IMG/VR virus record: IMGVR_UViG_3300042381_000722
Span: 1 to 34,286 of that record
DNA from: a virus
Length of the DNA stretch: 34,286 nt
Direction: 5' to 3' (one strand)
Of the stretch, positions 1 through 6,548 are shown in pieces; within the stretch, counting starts at the first letter, position 1; each line of letters begins with the position of its first letter. The position numbers and the translations under genes were made by a program. The notes below the pieces were generated by a model, which worked only from the letters and a program-made list of their open reading frames with translations, did not search any database and had not been told where the DNA came from.

Positions 1-26
1 TTAAACGTGGGGTGTAAAAACGCTCT
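1..26. repeat. Left copy of 26-bp terminal direct repeat
   Basis: The first 26 bases match bases 34244-34269 at 23 of 26 positions and are followed at once by a C17 run, whereas the right copy is followed by G16. The mismatches are clustered (positions 11, 13 and 15). In the reading frame of the right-end RHH gene this left copy supplies a TAA stop (bases 14-16) that the right copy lacks. The simplest reading is a circular overlap damaged by low-quality bases beside a homopolymer; a genuine terminal repeat is the alternative. Confidence 0.75.
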
Positions 27-50
27 CCCCCCCCCCCCCCCCCAAGCGTT
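19..50. repeat. Inverted repeat around a C17 homopolymer
   Basis: AACGCT (19-24) and AGCGTT (45-50) are reverse complements flanking CT, seventeen C (27-43) and A. If the G16 at the right end of the window truly precedes the C-run, the joined sequence would be a long G-C hairpin with these flanks as the base of the stem. That would explain why assembly stopped here. It could serve as a terminator for the rightward RHH gene. The length of the tract cannot be trusted. Confidence 0.5.
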
Positions 51-67
51 AACTCTTTGATATCAAC

Positions 68-1141
68 GTGATACGAAGCGACTCGGTTACGGTTGGTAAT
101 ATGTCGGCTAGGCTCTGGCTTGGCTCAGACGGAAGATGGAAGTGGCACGCGCACAAGGCCGGCAGACGTACGCTCTGCACCGCCCGCGACTTAGACCGCG
201 CCCGCGATAAGGCCCGCGCCCAACTAAAGGCCATGCGCGCCGGCAAGGCCGATCTTGCCGACGTAAGCCCCGCCCTCCTCTCCGAGTTCCAGCAATGGCG
301 AGCCACCCGCCTTAAGTCGCCCAAGGTTGCCGAGGCCGTGACCCGCTACATGGCACACCTCAAAGACCGCAAGGTTCAGGAGACGCGCATCGTGGCCTCC
401 GACCTTGCAAAGTTTGCCAAGGCCCACCCTTGCCGAATGACCGAGGTGACCGCCGACCAGATCCGCGACTACCTTGACCGGCTGCCTGTTGGGCCACGCC
501 GCCACAACAATGTGCGAACGGCGCTGGTCAGCTTCTTCTCCTGGGCGCGCAAGTCGGCCTTGATTCCTGACGGCATGACCGCTCCCGAGCGCACGCACTC
601 AAAGACTTTGGACGCAAAGCCCGTGGCGATCTACTCGCCCAAGCAGTTTCGCGCCCTGCTTGCCGTTGCGCCTGTGGAATGGCGGCTCGGTCTGGCTATC
701 GGCGGACTTGCGGGCCTTCGGACTGAGGAGATCCAAGGCTTAAGGTGGGAGGACATCAAGCTCGGCAGGAAGCACATCGAGGTGCGGCCCGAAATCTGTA
801 AGACAAAACGCCGCCGGCTGGTTCCCATTCTTCCCGCACTGGCAACGTGGATACGCAAAAGCGAGCCGCAGCCGGGCAACATGGTTGCACCGCAAGATCG
901 CATCGACAACTTGGCCAAGCGGGTTCGGAGGAAAGGCGCGTTCTGGGTCAAAAACGGGTTGAGACATTCTTTCGGTTCCTACCGCTGCGCGGCGGTCAAA
1001 TCGGCCTCCCAAGTTGCTTTAGAAATGGGCAACAGCGAGGCCATCGTCCGCAAGCACTACCTAGAATTTCAAGAGAGGAAGGCCGCAACCGAGTGGTTCA
1101 AAACTGGTTACTTTCCTTGCTCAAATTCTGTAAGTCGTTGA
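68..1141 (+). CDS. int: Tyrosine site-specific integrase
   Basis: Integrates and excises the phage genome by site-specific recombination. The N-terminal part (about 80-170) looks like a SAM-like core-binding domain, and the C-terminal part (about 190-340) is the catalytic domain. Catalytic residues visible are Arg218 (GLRTEE), a basic KTKRRR strand carrying the Lys, Arg299-His300 in GLRHSF, and the nucleophile Tyr331 in KHYLE. Two usual histidines are replaced: the residue two before the box II Arg, and the one in the LGH-type motif, which reads MGN. The start is uncertain: GTG at 68 gives 357 residues, ATG at 101 gives 346, and neither has a clear ribosome site. The 3' end runs into the attP region, as expected for a phage integrase. 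Confidence 0.93.
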   Translation: MIRSDSVTVGNMSARLWLGSDGRWKWHAHKAGRRTLCTARDLDRARDKARAQLKAMRAGKADLADVSPALLSEFQQWRATRLKSPKVAEAVTRYMAHLKDRKVQETRIVASDLAKFAKAHPCRMTEVTADQIRDYLDRLPVGPRRHNNVRTALVSFFSWARKSALIPDGMTAPERTHSKTLDAKPVAIYSPKQFRALLAVAPVEWRLGLAIGGLAGLRTEEIQGLRWEDIKLGRKHIEVRPEICKTKRRRLVPILPALATWIRKSEPQPGNMVAPQDRIDNLAKRVRRKGAFWVKNGLRHSFGSYRCAAVKSASQVALEMGNSEAIVRKHYLEFQERKAATEWFKTGYFPCSNSVSR

Positions 1142-1387
1142 TTTGTAAGATGCCGGCGGAGGGGGTCGAATCTACACTCCTAGTGTTTTAGGGTGCAAAG
1201 TAGTGCCGTCCGACACAGGAAATTGAGAAAGTTGGGTGATAACATAGATTCGGAATAGTGGTTACTTTCTGGTTACTTTTTGAAATTATTTTTCACCCAC
1301 ACGCCATGTTGATGTTAACAGAGTAAAAAAGCGGTAGTGTGGGGGCTTGTGGGTTGCGTGCTTCAGAGCGTAACCACAAAGTAACCA
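1105..1387. other. attP: attP attachment site with arm-type repeats and tRNA-like core
   Basis: Four perfect copies of the 10-mer TGGTTACTTT lie here: 1105-1114, 1259-1268, 1270-1279 (plus) and 1378-1387 (inverted). They have the number and arrangement of integrase arm-type sites. Between the first and second, bases about 1150-1175 read on the minus strand as the 3' part of a tRNA: a T-loop-like ATTCGA, then CCCCCTCCGCCGGCA. Phages that integrate in tRNA genes carry exactly such a 3' fragment as the crossover core. An intact site with arms on both sides indicates the circular, excised form of the genome. The crossover point and host tRNA are inferred. The rest of the 1142-1419 gap holds no gene. 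Confidence 0.7.
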
Positions 1388-1419
1388 GTTTTATATGACT
1401 TGACATAGCGCGCCGCACT

Positions 1420-2160
1420 GTGGCGTCCAAGACCAAAGGCTGGCAAAAATATCTGGCAGTCAGTTGCACGCACGGAGCGGAGGCCGACCCTCGCGCCCTC
1501 GATGCCATGCTTCGCCTCAAAGAAGCGTGGAAACCGCAGTTCACCCTGCACCTCGGAGACGCCATTGACGCCCGATGCCTGCGCTCGGGAGCGCGTAAAG
1601 ACTCGGACAGCGCGGACCATGCCGCCGATCTAGCTGATGATTTGATGCAAGGCTTGTCCTTTTTGAAGGCACTCAAGCCGAACGTCTACCTACTCGGGAA
1701 CCATGAGGCGAGACTTACGGAGTTGGCCCACTCGCCCAATGCCGTGCTGTCTTACGCCGCCGGCCACGTCATGGGCCGGATCATGGATGAGATGGGCAAG
1801 ATCAAGTGCCAGGTCGTGCCATACGTCGGCGTCCACCCGGCAGGCGTCTTCATGCTTGGCGACACGGGATTTACCCACGGCTCGCTTTATGGGGTTTCTG
1901 CCGCTCGGGACGTTTGCGAGATGTCGGGACGCAGCATGGTGATGGGCCACACCCACCGGGTGGCTATGGAAAGCGCCCGCACGCACGCCAAAAGCATCGG
2001 CTACAATATCGGCTGCGGGATCAAGCTCGACATAGGCTACTCGGCCAACCGCCGGCAGACCCTCGGGTGGCGTCACGCGGCTGCATACGGGCATTTCAAC
2101 GGGTCGCACTGCACGGTGAACATTGCGGTCTTTGATCCCCACTACCGGCTGCCGCTATGA
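1420..2160 (+). CDS. Calcineurin-like metallophosphoesterase
   Basis: Predicted two-metal phosphoesterase of the calcineurin superfamily; the substrate cannot be read from sequence. Motifs occur in canonical order: S15-C-T-H18-G, G-D47-A-I-D50, G93-N94-H95-E96, FTH153G and G176-H177-T-H179. The first motif is normally D-x-H; here the Asp position is Cys or Ser, so one metal ligand is altered. The length (246 residues) is normal for single-domain members. The GTG start at 1420 has no obvious Shine-Dalgarno. The stop overlaps the next ATG as ATGA (2157-2160), so the two genes are coupled. It lies downstream of attP, on the strand opposite to all virion genes, which suggests an accessory or lysogenic-conversion role. 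Confidence 0.85.
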   Translation: MASKTKGWQKYLAVSCTHGAEADPRALDAMLRLKEAWKPQFTLHLGDAIDARCLRSGARKDSDSADHAADLADDLMQGLSFLKALKPNVYLLGNHEARLTELAHSPNAVLSYAAGHVMGRIMDEMGKIKCQVVPYVGVHPAGVFMLGDTGFTHGSLYGVSAARDVCEMSGRSMVMGHTHRVAMESARTHAKSIGYNIGCGIKLDIGYSANRRQTLGWRHAAAYGHFNGSHCTVNIAVFDPHYRLPL

Positions 2161-2405
2161 AGCCGAAGCCCGACCCAGACTTGGCCAGGTGGTGCAAAGC
2201 CCTGGCCGCTGGAACCGTAGTGGCCGAGGTTGTCCCGCCCGGTTGGTTCACTTGCAAGGAATTGTCGAAAGCCCGAGGCCGCAGCGAATGCAGCACCAGC
2301 ACTTCCCTGGCGCGAATGGTCGAAGCGGGTCTGGCCGAGAAGCGCAGCTTCACGATCAAGCTGGCCGCGCAGACTCGGCCCGTCCCGCACTACCGCTTGC
2401 TTTAG
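2157..2405 (+). CDS. Small winged-helix-like DNA-binding protein
   Basis: An 82-residue protein starting at the ATGA overlap with the phosphoesterase gene. After a hydrophilic N terminus, residues about 28-70 follow a winged-helix pattern: GWFTCKELSKA (helix 2), then STSLARMVEAGLAEKR (recognition helix and turn), then a strand ending RPVPHYRL. This resembles the small transcription-regulator-like folds common in phages. It may regulate this four-gene cassette or bind DNA beside the phosphoesterase. The fold is inferred from pattern alone. Confidence 0.65.
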   Translation: MKPKPDPDLARWCKALAAGTVVAEVVPPGWFTCKELSKARGRSECSTSTSLARMVEAGLAEKRSFTIKLAAQTRPVPHYRLL

Positions 2406-2406
2406 T

Positions 2407-2751
2407 ATGGCAAAGCCCGCCAGCACCCCACGCAGGCGCAAAAAAGGCCCAGCCTCGATGCGCTTCAAGTTCGACGGCGAATGGTGGCGGGTGGTAATCC
2501 AGCGGCCCCCAAGCAAAGAGCTTTGCGAAGGGATGGCACATTACCGCCGGCGCACCGTTTACCTCCACCCCAAGGCCGTTGCTGGCAACCTCCTTGGCAT
2601 TGTTGCCCACGAGCTCGCGCACGTCACCATGCCGTGCGTGGCCGAGGAGAACGTCCGCGATCACGAACGTCTGGTGTCTGTCGTCGTTCGGTGGGCGGCT
2701 AGTCTCAACGATGGCAAGGTGACCATTGGCCAGCACCGGGCAGACAAATGA
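2407..2751 (+). CDS. Putative zinc metallopeptidase (HExxH)
   Basis: A 114-residue protein starting at ATG 2407, one base after the previous stop. An open frame extends further upstream to 2230, but that stretch is the out-of-frame shadow of the preceding gene. A basic N terminus (about 1-22) is followed by strands and the motif H68-E69-L-A-H72, the zinc-binding helix of gluzincin or SprT/M78-like proteins. A candidate third ligand lies in the following acidic stretch, EEN (80-82) or DHE (about 86-88). Its compactness suggests a minimal zincin. Its role could be processing of a repressor or a host protein; this is inference. Its stop overlaps the next small gene. Confidence 0.72.
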   Translation: MAKPASTPRRRKKGPASMRFKFDGEWWRVVIQRPPSKELCEGMAHYRRRTVYLHPKAVAGNLLGIVAHELAHVTMPCVAEENVRDHERLVSVVVRWAASLNDGKVTIGQHRADK

Positions 2752-2900
2752 CGTTCTGGCCGCTCGCCATCACCACCGCCTGCTACCTCTGGACGGCCTA
2801 CGGATTCTGGAGCCAAGGCCAGCCAGCCCTCGGAACGTGCTTTCTGTTTTATGCCTGCGCGAACTGCGCGTTTATGGCGATTGCCTTGGGGTGGCGTTAA
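2748..2900 (+). CDS. Small two-helix membrane protein
   Basis: A 50-residue protein that starts in the ATGA overlap (2748-2751) with the zincin gene and ends TAA at 2898-2900. Two hydrophobic stretches (about 4-20 and 27-47, Phe/Trp/Tyr/Cys-rich) predict two transmembrane helices. Coupling to the upstream gene and good codon choice support it over the longer frame at 2726-3019, whose translation looks random. It closes the accessory operon. It could anchor the zincin or act as a superinfection-exclusion-type membrane protein; no family was recognised. Confidence 0.65.
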   Translation: MTFWPLAITTACYLWTAYGFWSQGQPALGTCFLFYACANCAFMAIALGWR

Positions 2901-2966
2901 ACTTGTGCAGAACTGTGGCCTTTTCTATCCACATCGTTTGCAACGTGCATACGAATGACTTCTTTT

Positions 2967-2991
2967 TCGACACGTCCCGGCAACGTGTCGA
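2967..2991. terminator. Hairpin between convergent operons
   Basis: TCGACACGT (2967-2975) pairs with ACGTGTCGA (2983-2991) around a 7-base loop. It lies in the 150-bp gap between the plus-strand accessory operon (ends 2900) and the minus-strand lysis genes (end 3051), where both transcripts should stop. There is no U-tract on either side in the proper orientation, so it is either a weak or factor-dependent terminator or another protein-binding palindrome. The rest of 2901-3050 shows no convincing gene. Confidence 0.4.
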
Positions 2992-3050
2992 TGGCGTCGA
3001 CATACAAAGCGGCAAATAGATCAAGCCACGCTTGAACTACGGCGCAAAAG

Positions 3051-3491
3051 CTATGCCATCTGCGCGGCCAGATACGCCTTAAACCGCGCCAACTGGCCCG
3101 CCGCCAAATCATCCTTCCGCCCCGGTGAGACGGTGCGGTGGTCCGTCACGTCGGCCAGCGTCAGTCCGTAGCGTTTCATCAGCGGCATCAGATATTCCGC
3201 CATGCTGGCCATCTCGGGCTCGGTCAATTCCCGCTTGTTGGTGTCGCCTTCAAAAGCCGCACCGATGGCCCAGCTATTCAGATCCCGCTTCCCCCGCCAG
3301 GACGAAACTCCCGCGTGCCAAGTGCGCTCGTCGGGATCAGCCAGCACCGTGCGCTTGCCGTCCTTCCCAACAATGGCGTGGTAGCTCACCCGGCTGATCG
3401 GGTCCATGCACCACGCGACTGATCCAGCATAGCTGCCAGACGTGTGGTGGAGGACAATGGCCTGCGGCTTGATGCGCCTGCCCGCCGACAC
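3051..3491 (-). CDS. N-acetylmuramoyl-L-alanine amidase (endolysin)
   Basis: Cleaves the amide bond between N-acetylmuramic acid and the stem peptide to lyse the host. It is a single Amidase_2/PGRP-type domain of about 146 residues. Zinc and catalytic features (numbered from GTG 3491) are His15/His16 (VLHHTSG), His118 (DHRT) and Asp127/Asp128 in the SPGRKDD signature, plus THWAG-like TWHAG at 57-61. The frame is open up to 3668, giving a Ser/Pro/Thr/Lys-rich N-terminal extension that could start at a GTG overlapping the lipoprotein stop. I prefer the short form because the upstream stretch lacks GC-rich third positions and is the shadow of the 50-codon gene at 3502-3654. It is the last gene of the late operon. 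Confidence 0.88.
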   Translation of the reverse strand: MSAGRRIKPQAIVLHHTSGSYAGSVAWCMDPISRVSYHAIVGKDGKRTVLADPDERTWHAGVSSWRGKRDLNSWAIGAAFEGDTNKRELTEPEMASMAEYLMPLMKRYGLTLADVTDHRTVSPGRKDDLAAGQLARFKAYLAAQMA

Positions 3492-3501
3492 GTTCGGGGT
3501 G

Positions 3502-3654
3502 TTAAGCTGCTTTTCTTTGAACCTTGGGCTTGTCGGCTTTGCTGGCTTTGTTGTGCTCGGCCCGGTCGTGCAGGATGCGCTGGATGGCGATGACGATTTC
3601 AGCGAGGTCGGTGCTGGGCCAGCGGGAGAGGCCGCGAATAAACGATTTAACCAT
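3502..3654 (-). CDS. Small helical protein of the lysis cassette
   Basis: A 50-residue protein from ATG 3654. Third codon positions are strongly G/C, unlike the alternative frames. It has an amphipathic helix (about 15-32, DLAEIVIAIQRILHD) and a very basic Lys/Arg-rich tail. The open frame extends to a TTG at 3708, but that would overlap the lipoprotein gene. It lies between the lipoprotein and the endolysin. A lysis-accessory or spanin-partner role is possible from position, although no transmembrane helix is seen. No family was recognised. Confidence 0.6.
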   Translation of the reverse strand: MVKSFIRGLSRWPSTDLAEIVIAIQRILHDRAEHNKASKADKPKVQRKAA

Positions 3655-3664
3655 TGGATCAGTT

Positions 3665-3805
3665 TCACTTTTTAAGGCCGGGCTCAAGAGGCGCTTCCAA
3701 CTCGGCAAAAAAACGCTTCGCTTGGAAGTCGTAGCCTAAATTGAACTTGGTTCCCGCGCAGCCGGTGAGGGCGAGCGCGACCAGCGCCAAAAGGAATTGG
3801 CGCAC
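3665..3805 (-). CDS. Small phage lipoprotein (Rz1/o-spanin-like candidate)
   Basis: A 46-residue gene starting at GTG 3805, two bases after the holin stop. The N terminus is a classic lipoprotein signal: MRQ, a hydrophobic core of Leu/Ala/Val, then the lipobox LTGC with Cys16 as the lipidated residue. About 30 residues remain after processing. Position between holin and endolysin is where outer-membrane spanin subunits are encoded in Gram-negative phages, which supports a diderm host. It lacks the Pro-rich content typical of Rz1, so spanin function is inferred from location and lipobox only. Confidence 0.65.
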   Translation of the reverse strand: MRQFLLALVALALTGCAGTKFNLGYDFQAKRFFAELEAPLEPGLKK

Positions 3806-3807
3806 GA

Positions 3808-3999
3808 TTAGCCTTTACGGAAGACGTTGATCAGCCCGACCAGACCGAGCGCAGCGGCAATGATGGCCTCGTTGTGAGATTCCGAAAGCTGCCAACCGAG
3901 GGCTCCCGCCAAGAGAATGAGGCCGCGCCACGTTGAAGATTGCCCGAGTTGCTCGATGACTTTTTCCATAGACTCACGCCTAGGTGTCAAAGGCGTCAT
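3808..3999 (-). CDS. Holin
   Basis: A 63-residue protein starting at ATG 3999, which overlaps the preceding stop as ATGA; an internal Met at residue 11 is an alternative start. Two transmembrane stretches are visible: WRGLILLAGALGWQL (about 24-38) and AIIAAALGLVGLINVF (about 45-60), joined by a short polar loop and followed by a basic RKG tail. The pattern, especially the GLVGLINVFRKG end, matches small phage holins that open the inner membrane and release the endolysin encoded downstream. Confidence 0.75.
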   Translation of the reverse strand: MTPLTPRRESMEKVIEQLGQSSTWRGLILLAGALGWQLSESHNEAIIAAALGLVGLINVFRKG

Positions 4000-4208
4000 A
4001 GCCGCGTGGTGGTCAGCATCCCGTCATCGTCCACGCTCAAGGCAAACTCGGCCCCGGTGGCCGTGCGTAGGGTGACCGAGGTCACGCCATTAGCCAGGAC
4101 AGCCGACGCGCCCTGCGGGCCTGTTGCGCCTATCTCAAGGACCGTTGTTGAGGGCATTTCAACAACTAGGGTGGCCGTGGACGCCTCGATGACGAGTTCA
4201 GCCGCCAT
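3996..4208 (-). CDS. Small structural protein with VDDDG C terminus
   Basis: A 70-residue, beta-rich protein. It contains a short collagen-like GATGPQGAS turn (about 27-35), often found in phage fibre proteins. Its C-terminal strand, EFALSVDDDGMLTTTRL, closely resembles the C terminus of the protein at 6549-7076 (SLWTVTIDNDGILTASK), so the two share a terminal module. Likely a small virion or fibre-associated protein; exact function unknown. Its stop overlaps the holin start. Confidence 0.65.
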   Translation of the reverse strand: MAAELVIEASTATLVVEMPSTTVLEIGATGPQGASAVLANGVTSVTLRTATGAEFALSVDDDGMLTTTRL

Positions 4209-4212
4209 GACT

Positions 4213-4560
4213 TTACCTTGTGACGTTGCGGCTAATCGTGCAGACGCCTTGCAAAAGCCTTGTGACGATGCCCGAGCCGCTCACTAGTTCCAGATCGTAG
4301 ACGCCACGGCCAGAGGTTAGGGCTGCCGTGTCGGTGGCCGAGATGGTCAAGGTGATCGTGCCTGCGGCCCCGCCCAAGGCAATGCGGCTGTTGGCCGTGG
4401 TCAGTTCGACCAATGTGCTTGCTGACTCCAAGGTGGCCCGCACCTGCATCCGCGCCGTATAGCCGGTGAGGTTTACTGCCACGCCAGCCTCCTTGTAGGT
4501 GATTACCTGGCTGTAAGTCGCGCCCTGCTCAATCAGCAAATCGTATGTCGTGGCGGCCAT
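4213..4560 (-). CDS. Ig-like phage structural protein
   Basis: A 115-residue, all-beta protein beginning YDLLIEQGATYSQVITYKE, followed by NLTGYTARMQVR, a GTITLTISATDTAAL strand and VYDLELVSG. This strand order recurs in many phages next to fibre or baseplate genes and looks like a small immunoglobulin-like or baseplate-associated domain. I recognise the pattern but cannot attach a proven function. It lies between the small fibre-like gene and a small membrane protein in the late operon. Confidence 0.7.
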   Translation of the reverse strand: MAATTYDLLIEQGATYSQVITYKEAGVAVNLTGYTARMQVRATLESASTLVELTTANSRIALGGAAGTITLTISATDTAALTSGRGVYDLELVSGSGIVTRLLQGVCTISRNVTR

Positions 4561-4561
4561 A

Positions 4562-4780
4562 TTATTTTTTGCGTTGGTAGTCGCGCCACACGCTCATCAA
4601 GGTCACGATGCCGATGGCCAGACCAAGCACAAGCCCGCCGATGCGGAGATAAAGCTCAAACTGCGACAGAAAAGAAACGGCCACACTGCCCCCGGTGGCG
4701 AGTGTGCCGATTACTCCGCGCTCAACGGTGGACAGGTGCTGGTCGACGGCATTCACGGCATCCCCTCGATTGCCGTCCAT
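4562..4780 (-). CDS. Small membrane protein, second holin-like candidate
   Basis: A 72-residue protein with a polar N terminus, a weakly hydrophobic stretch (about 25-42) and a clear transmembrane helix (about 47-64, IGGLVLGLAIGIVTLMSVW), ending in a strongly basic DYQRKK tail. Size, topology and tail fit a holin, antiholin or i-spanin-like protein in a phage that already has a holin at 3808-3999. Its start overlaps the 3' end of the upstream gene by 28 bases, so the two are probably coupled. Confidence 0.65.
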   Translation of the reverse strand: MDGNRGDAVNAVDQHLSTVERGVIGTLATGGSVAVSFLSQFELYLRIGGLVLGLAIGIVTLMSVWRDYQRKK

Positions 4781-5139
4781 GCTGCGAGCAGACCGTCCCG
4801 CAATTCGGCGGGCAGCGCCTCGCTTGAGTAAACAACGCTGCGCGATCCCTGCGCTGCGTGGGCGGTGACGGCAGCGGACAGCTTGGCGCGGGTGCTGGTG
4901 GCGACCTGTGTATCTACGCCTTCGGCGTCCACTTGCGTCTCGTAGTCGGAGTGTGTGCCGTCTGGCTCAAGAAACACTTGGCCGACACTTTCGCCTTCGA
5001 CGAGTTGGGCTTGCAGCCATGCCAGAAGCGTTTGCGCGGTTGTAGCAAGGTCGCCGTCAAGCGGGATGGCAGTTGTGGTGGCGTATGCTCCCGCGTTGCT
5101 GTAGCGGGTTAAGGTGTTGTTGGAGAGGAGGAGTTTCAT
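4753..5139 (-). CDS. Hypothetical phage protein
   Basis: A 128-residue soluble protein, Ala/Thr-rich, with no recognised family. The middle has an acidic stretch around QVDAEGVDTQV and the C-terminal third is helical (LPAELRDGLLAAWTAIEG). It follows the tail-fibre gene after four bases and overlaps the next gene. By position it may be a fibre assembly protein or minor virion component. GC-rich third positions and tight spacing make the gene itself reliable. Confidence 0.65.
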   Translation of the reverse strand: MKLLLSNNTLTRYSNAGAYATTTAIPLDGDLATTAQTLLAWLQAQLVEGESVGQVFLEPDGTHSDYETQVDAEGVDTQVATSTRAKLSAAVTAHAAQGSRSVVYSSEALPAELRDGLLAAWTAIEGMP

Positions 5140-5143
5140 GCGG

Positions 5144-6538
5144 CTATTGTTGCAAAATATACCCGGGGTTGGCGCGGACTCGGAACCCAGAGCTTACAGT
5201 TGATGTGTTGGAGATGCTAATGACCCACCTTTGGGTAGCGGCAGAAAATGTTGTCGGCACGTTGTTGGTAACGGTGGCCAGCAAAGTGCTTTCGCCACGA
5301 TAAAAACGAGCTACGCCAGATTCAGAAACCGCCCAAAACACATCCGGTCCAAAATTATGCGTCAAGGCCACAGCGTTGGTTGTCTCAAAAAGCGTTGTTC
5401 CGTCATGCGTTTCAAAAAACATATTGTTACCGTTTACTCGGATGCCCATTCCTCGCTCATCAAGTGGGCCGTGGTTCGTAACGCTTGCGTTTCGCCCAAA
5501 TTGCATCCGAACCTCTACGTTAGTGCTAAAACGATTAAACGACCACGCTGCGACAACCCGCCCTTGCCACACCGTGTTGCCACCAGTTCCAGACAATGTT
5601 TGTTTAGACCCAAAATAACCGCGATAAAGGCTGGAGCTTGCGCTGTTTGTGCTGGTGGTTAGGTCAAAGCCATTTACGTCAATGGCCCCTCCTCCTCCAT
5701 TAGTTGAGTGAACTGTTCCCATGTCTGACCTAATTTGGTCAAGCAACGCCAACTGGCCAAACAACCGAAAATCGGACAACTCCCGCGTCATCAGACTCGA
5801 CGCACTGCTCGCCGTCTGCGATGGCGCAGTGTTGCCGACGCCGCTCATGGTGACGTTGCCGGTGACTGCCAGCGTCCCGCCGACCACAGCGTTGCTGGAA
5901 ACCGTCATTCCAGTGCTGCGGAAGGTCGCTACGTCTGAAAGAGCGTTGCTGCTGGCCCCGACGGCCAAAGCAATTTGAGCAGTGCCAGGGTAGCCGCCAT
6001 AAATTGCTGCGTGCTGCGAGCCGCCGAGGCCGCTCCACTGAATGCCTTGTGCGGCGGCGGCGTTGGTCGCTGGCGTGGCGGTCGAGTCATTGGCCGTCAA
6101 AATTCCGTCCGCCGTGATGTTGCTGAAGGTGACGTTGTTGGTTGCGCCGAGGCCGAGGTTGGTGCGGGTGGCTGCCGGAGTAAGAGAAGAAACTGTGTTG
6201 TCCGCGTTGATTCGGAGATAAAGTTCCTGATACTGTTCGGGAACAGTAAATATATTTCCACCCACAATGCTTGCACCAAGAGCAGTTCTGGCAGCGTTAG
6301 TTGTCGCCGCAGTAAAAACCGCATTGCCCACCGTGGTCCCGCCCAAGTTGGTGCGCGTTTCTGCTCGGGCGTTGGTCGAAAATTGCAGCTGGTTGGTAAA
6401 GGTCAGCGCGTTTGTGCCACTGTAAACGACTTGTCCGTTGGTTGTGTTGTAGCCCAAGCTCTTGATCGTTTGCCCTGCGGCGGGAGCGGCAGCCAGGGCG
6501 GCGGCGGCGAGGAGAAGGATTGAGAGGCGACGTTTCAT
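5144..6538 (-). CDS. Tail fibre-like protein with N-terminal signal peptide
   Basis: A 464-residue protein. Residues 1-22 are a textbook Sec signal: MKRR, a Leu/Ala core, then cleavage near AAG/Q. Next come repeated fibre motifs (ETRTNLGGTTVGN, NAARTALGA, AATRTNLGLGATN) as in trimeric phage tail fibres, a Ser/Thr/Asn-rich shaft (about 120-240), and a C-terminal beta domain (about 310-464) with a lectin-like feel. Fibre repeats say host recognition; a signal peptide is unexpected for a cytoplasmically assembled virion. It could instead be an exported or surface protein, or the hydrophobic start could be a membrane anchor. Confidence 0.75.
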   Translation of the reverse strand: MKRRLSILLLAAAALAAAPAAGQTIKSLGYNTTNGQVVYSGTNALTFTNQLQFSTNARAETRTNLGGTTVGNAVFTAATTNAARTALGASIVGGNIFTVPEQYQELYLRINADNTVSSLTPAATRTNLGLGATNNVTFSNITADGILTANDSTATPATNAAAAQGIQWSGLGGSQHAAIYGGYPGTAQIALAVGASSNALSDVATFRSTGMTVSSNAVVGGTLAVTGNVTMSGVGNTAPSQTASSASSLMTRELSDFRLFGQLALLDQIRSDMGTVHSTNGGGGAIDVNGFDLTTSTNSASSSLYRGYFGSKQTLSGTGGNTVWQGRVVAAWSFNRFSTNVEVRMQFGRNASVTNHGPLDERGMGIRVNGNNMFFETHDGTTLFETTNAVALTHNFGPDVFWAVSESGVARFYRGESTLLATVTNNVPTTFSAATQRWVISISNTSTVSSGFRVRANPGYILQQ

Positions 6539-6548
6539 TAGGCTTTCG

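Noticed and set aside
1142-1200. Complete tRNA gene on the minus strand
   Set aside because: Only the T-loop to 3' part is recognisable; no anticodon or D arm. It fits an attP core better.
2726-3019. 97-codon plus-strand frame overlapping the small membrane gene
   Set aside because: The competing 50-codon frame has ATGA coupling and two clear hydrophobic helices; this one looks random.
3492-3668. N-terminal extension of the amidase (Ser/Pro/Thr/Lys-rich)
   Set aside because: Poor third-position bias and overlap with the better 50-codon frame at 3502-3654. It stays possible, because its GTG overlaps the lipoprotein stop.
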